DNA of 64,000 nucleotides from Anaeramoeba flamelloides (GCA_027625915.1 JANTQA010000048.1:558001-622000), one strand, 5' to 3'; shown: positions 12,931-28,636, counted from the first letter of the stretch. Program-made: numbers and translations. The notes: generated by a model not told the origin, from the sequence alone.

Positions 12931-14245
12931 GTTTTCTCGTTTTCCTAATACTGATAAATTCAGATAATTATCTGAAAATTTTTACTTCATTTTCCTTTTT
13001 AATACTTTTTTTTGTCTTTGCTTTGAGTAGAGAATTTTATTGGACTAACCACTTCGAAACTTTGTAAAATTGCTTTGGCTCCAAAAAGTCCATTCTATTG
13101 TGTTGGTTTAAAAGTTGTGGTTATTGATTACAAAATAGAAATTCAACTAAAATTTTTCTCAAATCTATTGGAATTTATCAGTATGAAAAAAAAAAGCAAA
13201 AAATGTTTCAATGATGAAAAAATACTTTAAAAAAATTGTTTAATTTTATGCGCATGAATCCTTAATTAAAAATTTAAATCATTTTTGGACAAAAAAATTT
13301 ATTTTGAATTTTTAAGGTTACAATTACTCAATTCCCAAATACCTTTATGAAAAGAGTATTTGAAAAATAGAATTTCGTCTGACACCAAAACATTCAGTAA
13401 AATTTGTAAAAGGTTTAAAACTTTAATGGTTGTTACTATCATTCTAAAAAATAATAAGGAATATTACTCAATAGGTTGATTAAATCCATTTTTTTTGGTG
13501 AACCAATCAGATTTTCTCCTAAAAGAAAAAAAAATCTTTAATATTAATCCTCCTGGTGACAAAAAAGACTTGTTGTTGTATAAAAATGATGGAAGTGGTC
13601 ATAAATTGGGTCAAAAGTTTTTATTTTGTGGGAAATAAAATGGAAAAAAAAACTGATCTAACTGAAAAATATTCTTTTTTTAGGTTTTTTTATTCGATCA
13701 GAATTTTTTGACACTTAATATAGACAAAATTTGTAAGTCTAGAATACTCACCAATATCGTATTTTAAAATTTTAACCTGTTTTCATTGCAGATCAAGAAA
13801 TAAAATGAATTTTATTGTTTGATTTTGATGAAAAAAAAGGAAAAATCAGTCCAACACTTTTCCCATTTCTTTTTCCATCACTTAAAAGAGATCTTTTTTT
13901 AAAAGATTTCTCATAGTTTAAGAATAAAGGTATAAATTATCCGAAAAGTAAAGCACAAACACCGAAGGGTTTTCAAAAATTTAAGAATATCCTTCAAATT
14001 AGTTAATTTGCAAATTACCTAATTTCTCGTCTCTTCAAAACAAGCCAGTTCAAAGATACCAATTTATTTTCAAATATTAGCAAAAAAATTTTTGTCTTTC
14101 TCTGAAAAAAATAATTTGAGCTCTTAAAGTTTGTTCTAGAATAGTTCGAAAAACCTTCTAACCTACATTCTAATTTTTTCTATTAAACCTTTCATTTATT
14201 TTCATTTTGTTTCAAAACAAAAACGATTTTAGTTCAATCACTTTA

Positions 14246-17200
14246 ATGAGCACAAACAAAAAACTAAAAAAAGGAAACAAAAAAAAGTCAAATAAATCAA
14301 GAAACAAAAAAAAAAAAAAAAAAAAAAAAAGGAAAGAATTCAAAGCTCAAAACAAGATCTTTCCAAATACTCTTAAAAGGATCAAAGCTAGTCAGTTTTA
14401 GTTTTGACTGGAGAGAGAAATCAGAAGACATCATCAAAGCGATCTGTATTAATGAAAAAATATCCTCCAAAAATTCGAATAAATATTGCCTCGTGCTAAC
14501 ATCACCACAAGTCACTTGGCCACTGAAAGGGCACAGGCAACCACTGAAAATTGTTGATTTAATGAAAGACAATTGTCCTGTTCAAATCAGTTTTCGCAAA
14601 AAGAAATCAAAGGAAAAGGTAATTTTTTTTTTTTGTTTTTTTCTTTGCTGTTTTTTATTTTCTCCTTCAGAAATCAATTTAATTATCAAAAGTAAAAGCC
14701 CCTCATTTTGCAACCCAAACAATTAAATGTCTGGGATTTTTTTTGACAAAAAAAAAAACTATCAACAACAAATTTTTTTTTTTTTTGTTAACTTTGATTC
14801 TTTATGAGATTTTTTTCTCTTTTCTTGAATCTTTTTTTTTGGGTTACGTACATAATTGTTATACATAAAAAGCGTATTACAAATTAGACAAACGACTTTT
14901 TAAATTCAAACAAATAACCCTAAAGCTGATTTACTTATTTCCTCCAACCTAAATAAAAAAAAAAAAAAAAAAAAAATAATTTAATGAGAATTTCAAAAAA
15001 ACAGTGGAAAAAAAAGTTTTCAAGTTCATCTCGAAAACAGTTGGCAAATTTCAACACAGTTATTTCGAGAACTACAACCAAGTCTTTTTTTGTTGAACTT
15101 TTTTACAACCACTTTACGATCGATCTTAAATGAGAGAAATTAGGCTGAATATATTTTTGTACTTGTGAATAAAAAACATTCAATTTTCAAAAAATTGCGT
15201 CTTCCACTTTCTCAAAACTAAAAACTCTTTTCTTTCTTTGTTTATTTTTGTTTTGTAATTGAAACATGCTTCATATCAAACAACCCCTTTTAACAATTTG
15301 GCTCAACTCAAACAATGAACAGATCACCTTAAGGACTCATTATATATCAAGAGAAGGGAAATCTAGAATCCAGTTTTCTTTTGATCATAATAGCACCATT
15401 GAAGAAATCATATGTAAAATTGCTTACAACAAACAGATCAACCCAAACAATTTGATCGCAGAGTGTGTATTACAAAAAAAAAGTAAGTAGTTGTCTCTAT
15501 TTTAATTAACACCAATACCAACACAAATACACACATCCAAATAAACACAAACACAAACACAAACACAAATACAAACCCACCCTCTTTGATTCTTGATAAA
15601 ATTATTGAAAGCTTTTGGTAATAATCAAAATTAAAATTACAAATAGACACGTCTCGTTTCGGCTTGTCTAAGATGTTTATTAAATTTTGAGATCATAATT
15701 AAAATTTCAATTTCAAAAATTCCTCCTTAAAAATGAACAAAAAATGCAAAATAAATCCTAATGCCCATTTTCATGAGAAGACGGCCTTTTGCAAACCAGT
15801 CATATGACCATATAAATGAACATAAATAATACACCTCATAATAAACTATTTTTCAGTCAAATGGGCCCAGTTGTAATAGTATAATACATGTGTTTAAAGT
15901 GTTTGCATCGATATTAGAAGAAAAATTTTATTTTGGAAATTTTCAAAATTGAAATCATTTTTACACATTTTTCGATTTTTTTTTCGATTTTTTTTTTAAA
16001 GCGTCATTCAGTTGTAAAAAATTTTTTTATTACAAGATCAATAGTCACTTGGCAAAAATGTGTTATTCTAAGGTTATTGAAACCATGTAAAGATTGTTGA
16101 GAAATCATATTGATTTCTATTGCAATTCTATTCGATCTTTGATCTTGATATTTGTTTAATAAATGTGAAAAATTTTCACTTCATTTTCATTTCCTTTTCC
16201 AAATAGAGACCACAAATACCAACAAACTCCGTTTGGGGGCTTGATTTCTAAAAGAAAAGTATGGAAAATGAAGTGAAAAATGTTTCATATTTATTATTCA
16301 AATACCAGTAGAAGTTCAAAACGAACATCGTTGTTTTTCTCAATTTGCCCCAAGAATTTGAGTTTTTCAATTTTTAAGAAAATTTATTGATTAATTAGTT
16401 TTCTTTCAGACGGATATCAACAATTATTTGATGTGTATTATTCTACTTATTTTTTATTTGTTCTTCAAAGGTCAATTATATGTCTTAATATACGGGGATA
16501 ATTTTTTTTTTAAAGAATTTGTTTTAATGAATTTAGAAAGCTAAATTCAATTACAATATTGTTAAAACCAACCCCCGATTCACTATTTGAGTTCGACAAA
16601 CCCCCATAATCTTTTACTTGTAATCGAAAAAAAATAAAAAAATTTACAACGTTTTATTATTTTAAAGTTACTAAAACCAAAATCATTTCAAGATCTGTTA
16701 ATAAGGGTTTGCTGGTTTTTCTTCAAAAATTCGAATAAATAACAAAAACCATTTTATTTCTTTTTAAAAATGGAAATTTCATTTAGAATTTTTTTCTTGA
16801 AAAAATACAACTCCTGTTTTTTTGTACCGAGTGGAAAACACTCCCCCAAAACAAAACAATTTTTAAATCAAAATTGAAATTAAACTATTCTTTCTATGTG
16901 TTAAGAAAATAAATTGCTCTTTTTTGATCTTTTCTTCAACTAAAAAAAGATAAAAGATAATTACTACCAAACATTCAAGCTACAAACAGTTTTATTCCTG
17001 ACGTGTATTTGTAATTTTTGAAATCCATTTTGTAATAAATAATCTCAAAAAGTAAATCTCATGAATGAAAATGAGTACCAAATCCCCGATGTCTATTATG
17101 GAATTTAATTTTTTGAATAAAAAATTTCACTTCAAAAAAGGGAATTAAACACGACTTTTTAGTTCTTTCTCTTCCCTGAATTCCGTTTTATCCTTTAGAA

Positions 17201-20200
17201 TTCGAAATTGAAATGGTTGTTTTCCAAAAAAATTATTCCCAAAAAAATAAAATACCTTCTTATTTTTCGAACAATTATAGTATTCCAACGTATTCAAGTT
17301 TTTTATTACAAATCTATTTTGTATCAATCTCTTATGATCAAAAAACTGAGTATCTAAACTTTTTTAACCTTTTTGAATTCACATTTCAATAAGTAACTCT
17401 TCATTCAATTCCAAATTAATAGATTTTTTAATTATGTTTTCCAAAATAAGCAAAAAATGTTTCAGTTTTTTCTCTTTGAATTTTTTTCTTTATTAGTTTA
17501 TTGATCAACAATTCCCATTCAATTTTTAATAATAACATAAGAGCGAATATTATTTTTGGTGTCAACTACCAGAAATTAGAAAAAATAAAAAATACCGAAA
17601 TTGTAGCGAAAGACATATAAAATAATTGATATTTGAAAAAAACGTTTTTTTTTTTGATTCCCCTTTGACTGAAACAGAGTTTATAATGTCAATCTAGTTA
17701 CTAAGGGCAAAATGATCTCTTAAATAAAATCATCTTTTTTCACTTTTTGTTTTATTTTCCATTTGAAAAAATAACTTTTTTACAAAGCAGATGTTCAAGA
17801 AAAAAAAAAAAGGATTGATATTCGTTGTGTTGGACGGCTTCCTCTTTAATGATTTAAGAAATCGGACTAAAGAGATAAATAATCTACAACTTCATGATGG
17901 TTTTTTAAAAATGACAAAAAAATTTCAACAAATACAATTTATAAAAAAACACACAAAGTAAAACCACACAAAAGGATATTTTTTGTTTCAATTTCAAATG
18001 ATTATTCGTCACATTTAAACCAACATTTAAGGGAAATTAAATACTTCTATTTCCCGAAGGATATCTTTTTTTATTTTATTAAGTTATCTGAAAATAAATC
18101 AAAAACAAAAAGAGACAAAGTTATTATTTTTTTTTCCTTTTCACTCAATACTATTATTGACTAATCTTTGAAAACAATCAATAATAACCAAATTAAGTAT
18201 TAGTTAGATTTTCAAAAGAGTAATGTTACTCTACTAACCAAAGAATTACTAAACCAAAATTTAATTAAAAATTCAAATAATCAAGATAAGAAATTTTTTT
18301 TTGAATTAATCTTACAACCAGTTTCCTGTTACTAAAGCAGTTCTTATTTATGAAAGGATTGCCCTTTCGAAAACAATCCAAAAAAAAAAACACAAAATTG
18401 ACACACACACAAAAAAAATAACATAATTAGTTCTGTATCTGTAACCATCTTCTTGTTTGTTAACTTAACTTTTGAGAAGAATGTTATTGGTTTTGCTTAT
18501 TTATTAAAAAAAAAAAAAATAATAATACTAAATACTTCATCTCCATGACTTTAATGATTGGATCTTCTCCGCGTGAATGATGGTTATTATATAACCAAAC
18601 ACATTCTATTTGGCAAAACTTGTAAAGTTGACACTTAAGGTATCTGTATAAAAACAGAATCTAAAATGTGATAAAAAACAAAATTTACATTTTTTCTTGG
18701 CAAATTCTTTTTTTAGTTTTAGTTTTGAATTTTTATCCTCAATATTTTTTTCCTTACAACACCGATAATTATCAGAACCAGTTAAAAATGAGCACCTTTA
18801 GGAAAATATATCCTATTTAAAAGCCGCAATCTTCTTGTGAAAATGGTCGATGTAAAAACAAAAAATAAAATCTAAAAATTAGATAAATATTATCAAATAA
18901 CTTATTTTAATAATAATCATTCTGAAAGACAAAATAGAAAAGATCTTATCGTGATTAATTATTTATTTATTGGGGGTGAGGGGGGGTGGAGTAATTAAAA
19001 AAAAATAGATATGATTATTAAAATTCAAATAGAATTCAAAGCATCAAATTAACCTAAAAATTTAAGCATTCCCAATTTTCAAAATTCAAGAAATTAATTG
19101 TAAACCTTTGTGAAAATGACTTTTTTGGATTTATGGTTTATCTGGTTTTTCTATTTATACTGAAGTTGACTTTAAGAGTTTCACAATAAGTATTGATTGG
19201 GTTGACATAATTTCAGTTTCAGATATCTTTATTGATCAGTGAAAAATGAGAAAGAAAATTATTTGAAAAATTTTCCTTTTCACTACTATTTTACTATTAA
19301 AACCAATTGGGCATATTTTTTTTTCGAATGACAATATATTTTTGGAATAGTTATATTTTTAAAAGTAATTCTATTATTATTATTATTATTTGTACGTTTT
19401 ATTTCTTAAGAATTCTTTTTTTAAAAGATTTTGCCACCCACCCCGTATATGTATGTTTGGTAAGAGTCAAAGTAATAAATAATCATAATCAAAATTTGAA
19501 ACAAAATTCATTATTTAGTATCAACTAATAATTAAATAAAGAAACACAATTTTCTTTCTGACAATACCTAATCAAATCTTAGAGGTGTCTCTGTTACTAT
19601 CTTTTTTTTAAAAAAACTAATTGAAGATTAAAACATTTTTAATAGGTATATTAATTTGTTTCTTGATTTGAGAGTTTATAAGAATGTGTCACTTTGCCTT
19701 TCTCTCTTTAATAGAAAAGAAACAGTATATAGTATTGAAAAAAATACCCGGCATGAAAATAATACCTGACACGATTTTAAATAAAAGAAATTAGCTCAAC
19801 AATTTTCCTATTATTAATAATTAAAAAACAAATCCTTTTTATAACTAACAAAATTTTTTATGAACTCAGTAATAAGCCTATCTAAAGTTCATTAAAGTGA
19901 GGTATCTATAGAATACTCATTTAATTGTTTGATAACCAAAAGTAGATCTTCTTTTTTTGAAAAACCATTAGATTTTTATTGAGCCTTGCTATGAATTTGA
20001 ACAATGATATTTTTCATTCTTGTTTTTTGATTAATTGAATATTGTTTTGAACAAGTGTAATTTCATTAATCAACATTCTAAACTCCATTTCACTCAAAGG
20101 GGCCCAGCCAAAAATGAAAAAGTCACTTTATTTTTAAGAATCAACCAAACTTAGATTGTTTAGAAATACGAGAAATAATAAACTTCATATAAGAGTCCAT

Positions 20201-23200
20201 AATTATAAAAGAAACCCCTGAACAAACCATAAATTTCAAAAAAAAAAAAATGTTAAAAAATTTTTTGGGCCCCATTCATTGGAACGTCTCGTGCAAAATT
20301 CTCAATTTCTTTAGGAAATTAAAATCGTTAATAATGCAATTTTTTACTTGTAAATGTATGAATTTTAAAAGAATATACAAAGCTTAACTTTTCTTAAGGT
20401 TTATTTCGTTTTTCAAACATTTTTTTTTTCAAAGTTAAATTTTTAAAAAAAAAATAAAAAATAAAGAAGAAAAAAAAAAAAAAAAAAAAAAACGAAAAAA
20501 CAAAAAACAAAAAAAACAAAATTTTACAAAATGAGAAAAAATGATTTTGATCTAAAAATTGAAAATTTTAGTTTGATAAGAGTCATGAATTAAACTCATA
20601 GAATGTCTTCCATTTCTTCAATAAAACTGGGCCCCTTTGACTGAAAAAGAGTTTAATAAGTGGTGAGTTATAATTTTTAAAGTTTGATTCTTAAATAAAA
20701 GAAATTATTCAGAAAATTACACAACAATTTTCCTAATATAAACAATTAAAAAGCATGTTAGTGATTATTTTAATATCAGGAATTTTTTTTTTTCAATGCT
20801 ATACATTTATTTTCTTTGACAACAAAAAACAAAGGAAATTTTTAATAAAATTTTGAAAAAATTCTTTCAAAATATAGAAAATTGATAGTTCTTTTTCGAA
20901 TTGGAAATTTTTTAAAAGTTAGATTTAATTAAAGCATTTTATTGGTTCAAAAGTTAATAAACTTTCAAAAATGAGTTGTCAATTAAACTTATTCTTTACC
21001 AAGAACTGTTTTACAAGTTGAGTGTGAAGTTGTAAAAAATCTAAATTAGAACAAATTTTTTTTTCTAAACAATTTGAAAATTAAATATTTTATTCTGTTT
21101 GGGGATTCTTATTAAAAGAAAAGTCTCATCACAGCCAAAAAGATTTCTGAAAATTACCTTAAGGGAAATATAAATAACCTGCCTTGATTTTAATGTTACT
21201 AATAATAAATTTAAAATACGATACTTTTCCATTTTAGAAACTATAATTTTTCCATAGTAAAGTTAACATTTAATCTCAAGAACTTATTGCCCTTCCAATA
21301 GATTTTTACCTTGGAATTGTGATCTAAAATAACAAGATATTAAATTAAAGTTTAATTTTCAGAAATGGTTTTGTGAAAGTAAGATTGAGAAAAGCACAAA
21401 TTTGAGTTTTTCTAGTCTTAGCTTATCAACTGACTAATAAATGCGAAAGATCTAGAATACTTTTCTTCTCTCTTCTTAAATTATCTGACTCTTTTTGTTA
21501 TTAGAAATTAAAAAGGGGAATTATATTGAAACATTAAATTAACTTTTCTGAAAATTTATTTAATTTCTTCCGAAATTAGCTTGAGTTCAAATCATTAAAT
21601 ATGAAAAGGAATGAAAACTAAGATCTACAAAACATAGTCTTTAAAAAAGTTCTTCAGAAGTTAAAAAATAATTTTTAAAAACAAATATTTTTTGTCATAC
21701 TTTTAACAGGTTGACTTACATGACAAACCAAACTTTAAAACAAAAAAATACAAAAATATTTCAAGATCTTTCATTCTAATAGCTGACAAAAAGGCATTAT
21801 ATTTTTATGATTTCAGAAAAAGCAAATCAAAGAAATCACAGAAATCACAGAAATCACAGAAATTACAGAAATTACAGAAATCACAGAAACCCAAATCTCA
21901 AATTTTGATAACTTTTTGATTTTTATTTTTAATGAGTCAATTCAATCACTTCGAGGGTTTACCAATTCTAAATTAGTTATACAAGGTATCATATTAAAAA
22001 ATGATAAAGTTTGAAATTATTGAAAACTCCAAGATTTTAGGATTCTGTGATTTCTGTGATTTGAAATTGAAAATAAATTAATTTTCTAGCTAAGGATTTT
22101 AATTGAGGCAAACTATCGCGTTTTAAGTACTTCATAAAATACCGTTTTGGGTCGAAAATACCTTTTTATTAATAAAAGAAAATTAATAAAAAAACCCTTT
22201 CGGAAGAATAAGAAGATTTGATTTAAATGAATGGATAAAAAAGTCTTGGATCTTTGAAAATAAAAAAAAAGATAACTGAAAAAAAATTGGATTTAAAATT
22301 CAGCCTTTTTTCACAAATATTTTTTTCACATTTATTGAATAAAAAGAATCCAAAAAGTTTAAAAAACAAAATCCTTTAATTTAAAAAAAAAAATTGGAAT
22401 TTTTGTTCTTTTGTCGATTACACAAAGATATTAAAACTTAAAATCAAAAATTTAACTTTTGAAAAAAATATAAAAAATTTAATGATCTAAATTATTTTTT
22501 TAACCAAGTCTTTATGGTGAATCAACTATTCAGAATTATCAGGTTATTATTATTTATTCAAATTATATTCTGAAACTTAAAATATTTATCAAATTTTGAG
22601 AAAATAATTAAAATCTAATTTCAAAAATTCTTATTAAAATTAAAATCAAAACATGCAAAATAAATCCCTATTTATATATATATATATTAAAACTTCTTTT
22701 AGGAAACAAGTTAATCTCTGATAAAACTTCATTGGTTGATCTTCTCAAACAGAACCTGGGTGACAATGGGTTTAAATTGCTTATCAAAGATAAAGATTTC
22801 CAAACATTAGAAATCAAAAGCGTAAGTGAAGATTCTGAATCACAAAAAGATGATTCAATAGATTCAATTAGCTCTGATGACTTGATGGATTTTTTTAATG
22901 AGGAAGCAAATTTACCCTCTCAGGGAGAAAAGGTTCTAAAAGAAAAAAAGAAGCAAGAAGTTAAAAAAAATGTTCAGAAGAAATCCCCAACAAAATCAAA
23001 ATTAAATAATCAACGATTAGAAATCAATGTAAAAGCAACCAGCCCTTCTTCCAAAAATGAAATAAAGCAAACAATTCCAATAAATGAAAACAAAACTATC
23101 ACCAAAAAAAAATCATTACAATTAGAACAAAAAATTCCCATAAAAATTGATCCAAAGATAAAAAATGATCATCATCATGATAAGACAAATAATTATGAAT

Positions 23201-26200
23201 ATAAAGATATAATGATTGAAACAAACATTATTGAAAAAAAATTAGCTGAAAAGAATGAAAAGAATATCTCCACACATGCAAAACTCTTGAATAATTACCA
23301 AAATAATTTAGATAAAAAATTTTTTATTATGGAAACCATTGATATAAATGGAATAAGCAATAATAATTCAAAAAGTTCGACTTCCTTAAGTTCATCATCT
23401 GAAAGCTCTGATTTTTCAGCATTTGAAAAAAGCTTTAATGAAGGGAAAATCATCAGCGTAAGATTCTTATTTTATTATATATATACATATTATTTTGAAT
23501 GAATATTTTACTTATTTTTAGTTTGTTTATTGATTTGCAAAGATTTTTTTTTATTTAAAAACAAAGATTATCGAACTTACATTTTGAGCAATATAATTAT
23601 AATCGAGTATTAATCTTAATATTATTTTCAATTCCCAAATGTAATATCTCACCTCATAAATATTATTAAAAAAACGTTAAATTCTTATTCTTCTTATTAT
23701 TATTGAAGAAGAAGGAGAAGAAGTGTAAAATATACTCTGGCTACATTTGAACTTGTACCCCTTATAAAAAAATTAAGCTTCAAATCATAGTTTTACATTA
23801 TTCAGAAAGAAGTCTAAGTATTTTACCAACTATGTATCAAATGAAATAAGTTACTTTATTAAGTTTTAATTTAGAATTTTATAGATATATTACATTCCGC
23901 AAAGCGCCAAAATTTTAAGAATAAGAATCTGTTTTCGAAATTTTCTTTTTGGTTTCTTTGCTTTTTTTTTTTTTATTTTATTTTTATTACAAGTTTTCCA
24001 AATCATGTACTTGTAAAATCCCAGTACAAGATATCCAATCAACAGCAAAACCCCAGTCCAAGTAACGACTCGACAGACTGTACCTAAAGTTTTTTTTTGT
24101 CACTTTGGTTGGTTTCAGTTCGGTTCTCATCAGTTGGATTCAATTCTCTTCAGTTGCTTCAGTCCAGTTCAATTCACTTAAGATCTGATTATTAACCAGT
24201 TCAATATATTTAAGAGCAAGTTTTTTTAATTCTTAGTATGTTTTTTTACGCCTTATCGCAACTCTAAACACTCAAAAAAAAAAAAAAAAAAATATTTTGA
24301 AAAAAAAACTCAAACTACTTAAAAAGGGAATTTGAAAAAATAAAAATTTGAATTTTCTTTCTTCCAATAAATCCCAATTCATAATTTTGAGAAATATTGA
24401 ATTTGGCGAAAATTGGTGACTTCAAATATTGGTGTAGGGTGTGTTTTTTTTTCAAAATATTTTTTTTTTTTCACTGTTTTATATTATTATATTTATTATT
24501 TGGGAAAACTTAATGATATTGTTTAAATTCTTCTGTAAATCTGATCATTGTTATTTGAGGAATTTAATAAAAAAAAACACCAGAGGGGGATTATTACTTT
24601 TTTTTTTACCAATTAGTTTTCATTTGGCGAAATTTTTTTTTGTTTTTTCTTTTCTTTTTTTTTTTAATTTATACAATTGTTTGCGTTTTTGGTTTTTTTA
24701 TAACTTACTTTTTTTCAACAAAGTCAAGTTGAAAAAAAAAAAAAAGATCTTTTAAAAATACTAATTAACATTAAGGAAAATGAGACTATGCAAGGTCTTT
24801 TCAACGTGTAAATATATTGATTAGAAAAGAAAATCTTCTTGTTGACATTTTTTCATTGAAAGTTCAGTAATAACAAATCTGTGATGCTCATTTCAAAAAT
24901 TTTGATTAACTTTTTTTTAGTTTTTGATTTTATTCTTTAATAATTTATAAAATACCAGGCTTTTGTATGTTTATAATAATTTAAAAGTGGATCATTAATA
25001 AGATTTAATAATTAGTTGTTATTTGATACTCAAGAATAATTTTGTTTTTGCTTTCAATTTATTATTTCAGGTGAGTCACAATTTTTCAATAATAAGCCCG
25101 ATTCCATAAATTTATACACACCCAAAATCAAAAAAGGCAAAAAAAACCACAATATTTTATAGTTTTCAAAACTTAATATTGAATCACATTTAAATTTTTC
25201 AGTATTAATGTTTTTAAATGTAATACTTTTTATACAAATAAAAAAAATAAAATAATACGAAAAAATAAAAAATGATGTTTCCAAAATTTTGGAATGAGCA
25301 CAATAAAAAAATGTATTGCTAAATTTGTTGAAATTTTACCCTCAATTATCGATCAATCAAATGATTAGATAAACTTTTACAATCTTATCTGGGTTTTTCT
25401 ATTAATTAAACTCAACTTTAACCTTCTTTCGATCATTGGGAAAAGATTTACTGATCCAACGAAACAGATTATATAACTGGAAAAAAGGGGAAATGAAAAC
25501 AAAAAAAAAACAAAAAGACAAAAAATTGATAAAAATAGTTTGTAAAATCAAAATTAATTTTAAATCGGATGAAAATTGTAATATTGCTATTCTTTAAATT
25601 ATTTAAACTGTGTCAAAATTTTTCGAATTCGGTTTATTTTGGTTCTTTTATTAGTATAATTGTTGTTTTAATTAGTAGTAAATTAGAGATAAATCTTCAT
25701 TTTTTTTTATAATTTTGTTACAAATTCATAATACAAAAAAATCTAAGGAATCTTATTGAATCACCTTTTTTGACTTCAATTTTATGGATAGAACCCCCCC
25801 AAAAAAAAAAAAAAAAAGTTCAAGAGTTAAACTATTTGTTTTCAATTGGGATATTAAATTGTATTAATGGATAAGCATAATGGGGCAAAATAATCACAAA
25901 GTTAACAATTTTAAATTAAATCGGAAAATATTTTTTTTTACTTTTACTCATCAGAATTGAAATTGGTAAAAAAAATCATAAATTCTCCTGACAATGCTAC
26001 TCCTTTAAAAGTATTTTTTTTTAAAAAAAATTATAGTTTATTTTGAATGTATAATGTTTCGAAAAAATTTGGAGAGTTTTAAATGGAGTCCATGTTTGGT
26101 AATTTTTTGTAGTTTAAAAAAATAAACTACTTTTATGGGGTTTTAACGTTAAACATCTCTTAACAAACAGAAAAATAGTGGATTCCTATTGTTTGATATA

Positions 26201-28593
26201 ATTTTAAACATTATTATGTCTACCTGCGAAATATTCAATCTCGGGTAATATTATTATAGCATAGGAAATATTTTATTATAAATGATTTATAAAAGGGAAC
26301 TGAAAAAAGAAGAATTTAATAAAAAATTAGAAAAAAAAGAGAGAGAGAGAGATGGATTAACTTATTTTTATCCTTAAATATCTGCTCTAAAACGAACAAT
26401 TTTTTAAAACTCATCCAAAGAAAAAATAATAAAAATAAAAAGTATTTACACTCGTCATTTCGAAAGAATTTTTAGGGATGAATATAAAAAATAATTCATA
26501 ACTTAATTTTTTTTAAAAAAAATTCTTTTTCAAAGAGTTAGAAAAATTAAAAACAATCCACTGCACTTTAATTACTCCTATATTTTTTAAAATATTCTTA
26601 ATTTTTTTTTTTTTTTTTAGACAAAACTTGTCAGTTTCATTTTAAAAAAGTTTTCAAAAATCTCTATAAAATCGAGGACACCATCCAATAGACCATACTA
26701 TTAGGACTACATCAAAAAAAAAAAATCTTGTCACACTTTTTTAAAATGACTTGAATAATTTCTTTAATCTATTTTCCAATTTATTCCCATATATTTTTCT
26801 TTATATTTCAATATGTATAGCCCTATGAAAAAAAAAATATAGGCTTTATTAGAAACATAAACCCAAAAAAAAATAAGAAGAATTTACTCAAAATAAATGA
26901 ACCATCAGATTCACGTTTTGATAAATTAAATAATTACACCCCAAAGTATGCAGATTTAAAAAAAAAACTTTTCCCATATCACTCTGGTTCTGATAGTTTT
27001 GATAATTATAGTAATCCTGGTTCTAATGAATCCGATTCTACTGATTCTCAAAGTATAAAACAAACCATAAAAAAAAATACCAATGATGAAAATTCAAACC
27101 CCCAAAATGTTAAGGATTCAAAAAAAGAAACAAAAACCGAAAATACAAATACAATAAAAAATGTAACATCCAACAGCAATAAGCCAACAACCGAACAAAA
27201 TTCCGAATATGAAGATATTCAAAATACTAAAAAAAATGGTTCAACAAATAACCCAAATCATATTGATTATAAATATCCACCAAAATATTATTTTACCAAA
27301 ACAAAAGTTGATTTCCAAGAATTTAATAGAAATATAATGGATTATGTCGTTGAAATGAATACAAAATATTTAAAAAATATTGGATTTTTAATGGAAACGC
27401 AAAACCAATTAGATAAAATCCAAAAGAACATTGGAATCCTCGAAATGATCAAACTTGAAATGGAAGATATTGGATCATTTTTTAACAAGCATTTAATGCA
27501 GATTAAAAATGTTGTAGAGAAGCAGATATTATCCTTTTATGACTTTTCGCTCCCTTGGATGATTGAAGTAAGTTGAATTACATTCTTTGATTTTTTTTTA
27601 TTTATTTATTTATTTCTATTGGGAATTTATTTTTACCAAAAATATTAATTGAAGAAGCATTATGTAAATATTTTCAAACCTTGAAAATTTTAATTGATTT
27701 ATTCAGTAATTTGAATAAATATTTTAATTTAATTACTTTTAAACTCAAATTAATTCAAATTTTTTTGAACACAAAAATCTAATTAGTGCAAAAAAAAAAA
27801 AAAATCTTATTAAATAAATTATATCAGGGGGGGGGAACTAAATTAGAAATAATAATTGATTGAAATGTTAACAACTTATTTATCATTAACAAAACAACAA
27901 TAAAAGATAATTATAAATCAAAAAAATAAAAGATTGAAGTGTTCCCAAATTTTGAAGTAGGAGTTTATTGTTAAGGGTTAAAAAAAAAAAAAAAAAAAAA
28001 ACACTTAATCTGTTAAATAGAAAATTTTGAAGTGACTAAATTTCTACCTTCTAATTCAAAGGGTGTCTAGAAACAGTAATTAGAAGTATTAAACTAAATT
28101 TAATTTTCTAAAATAAAATAAAGAGTCTGGAAAAACAAAAGTAAAGAAGAAATAACGTGAAGAATTTAAAAATAAATAATATGAAAAAAACTTAAAGTTA
28201 TTTTTGTCCCTTGAATTTACAAGTTAAGCTTGTTAGAGATTATTTGTATTTGAATTCCTTTTCTCTAATAGCTTGTTGGGTCGTATTGGCCATAAAGTAT
28301 TCTACAGTGATGCCATAGGTTTCTTTTGTGTTAATTTTCCTTCTGCAATTAATCTGTATCTTCTTTGAAAATGATGTTGAATTCAAATTTTTTGATTATT
28401 TTGAGATCATTTTTTCATAGTTTTCTGGTTTTTTCATATTTTTTACATCTAAACTCTTTTTCAGTCAAAGGGGCCCAGTTTTATTGAAGAAATGGAAGAC
28501 ATTCTATGAGTTTAATTCATGACTCTTATCAAACTAAAATTTTCAATTTTTAGATCAAAATCATTTTTAAAATTTTGTTTTTTTTGTTTTTTG

Positions 28594-28636
<43 letters not shown>

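Larger units (their letters stand above)
4380..14245. other. intergenic region between the beta-helix and scaffold genes
   Basis: This is 9.9 kb between two divergently transcribed genes. It holds a doubtful 63-codon ORF (5375-5566), a reversed C fragment (about 6060-6345), B (about 6415-6969), G (8281-8919), C (about 9685-10168), E hairpins (about 10690-11045), and members of families J (about 11990-12345) and H (about 12415-12930). The remainder is homopolymer-rich with no supported gene. The 136-codon minus-strand ORF at 11627-12037 overlaps the J repeat and has no recognisable domain. Confidence 0.6.
15483..22702 (+). other. 7.2-kb intron 2 of the scaffold gene
   Basis: Donor GTAAGT, acceptor TTTTAG. 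It contains a CA-rich tract next to the donor, an A-related element with an insertion (15844-17681), repeat I (about 19010-19345), element C with a nested A element (about 19740-20787) and a 9-bp tandem repeat (21832-21897). No coding exon was found within it. Confidence 0.75.
23458..26820 (+). other. 3.4-kb intron 3 of the scaffold gene
   Basis: Donor GTAAGA after ATCAGC, acceptor TATAG. It holds a CAGTT-rich degenerate stretch (24105-24200) and element G (about 24395-25092) abutting element F (25095-25634). The rest has no recognised content apart from A/T runs and a short AG tract near 26340. Confidence 0.7.

Noticed and set aside
15266-15490. Separate gene start at the ATG 15266
   Set aside because: The frame is preceded by an in-frame TGA and has no acceptor before the ATG, but an AG at 15321-15322 gives a phase-0 junction to exon 1 (14618) that links two ubiquitin-like modules. 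A separate start is still possible but less economical.
24441-24755. 104-codon Phe-rich ORF
   Set aside because: Lies within element G and is a translation of poly-T tracts.
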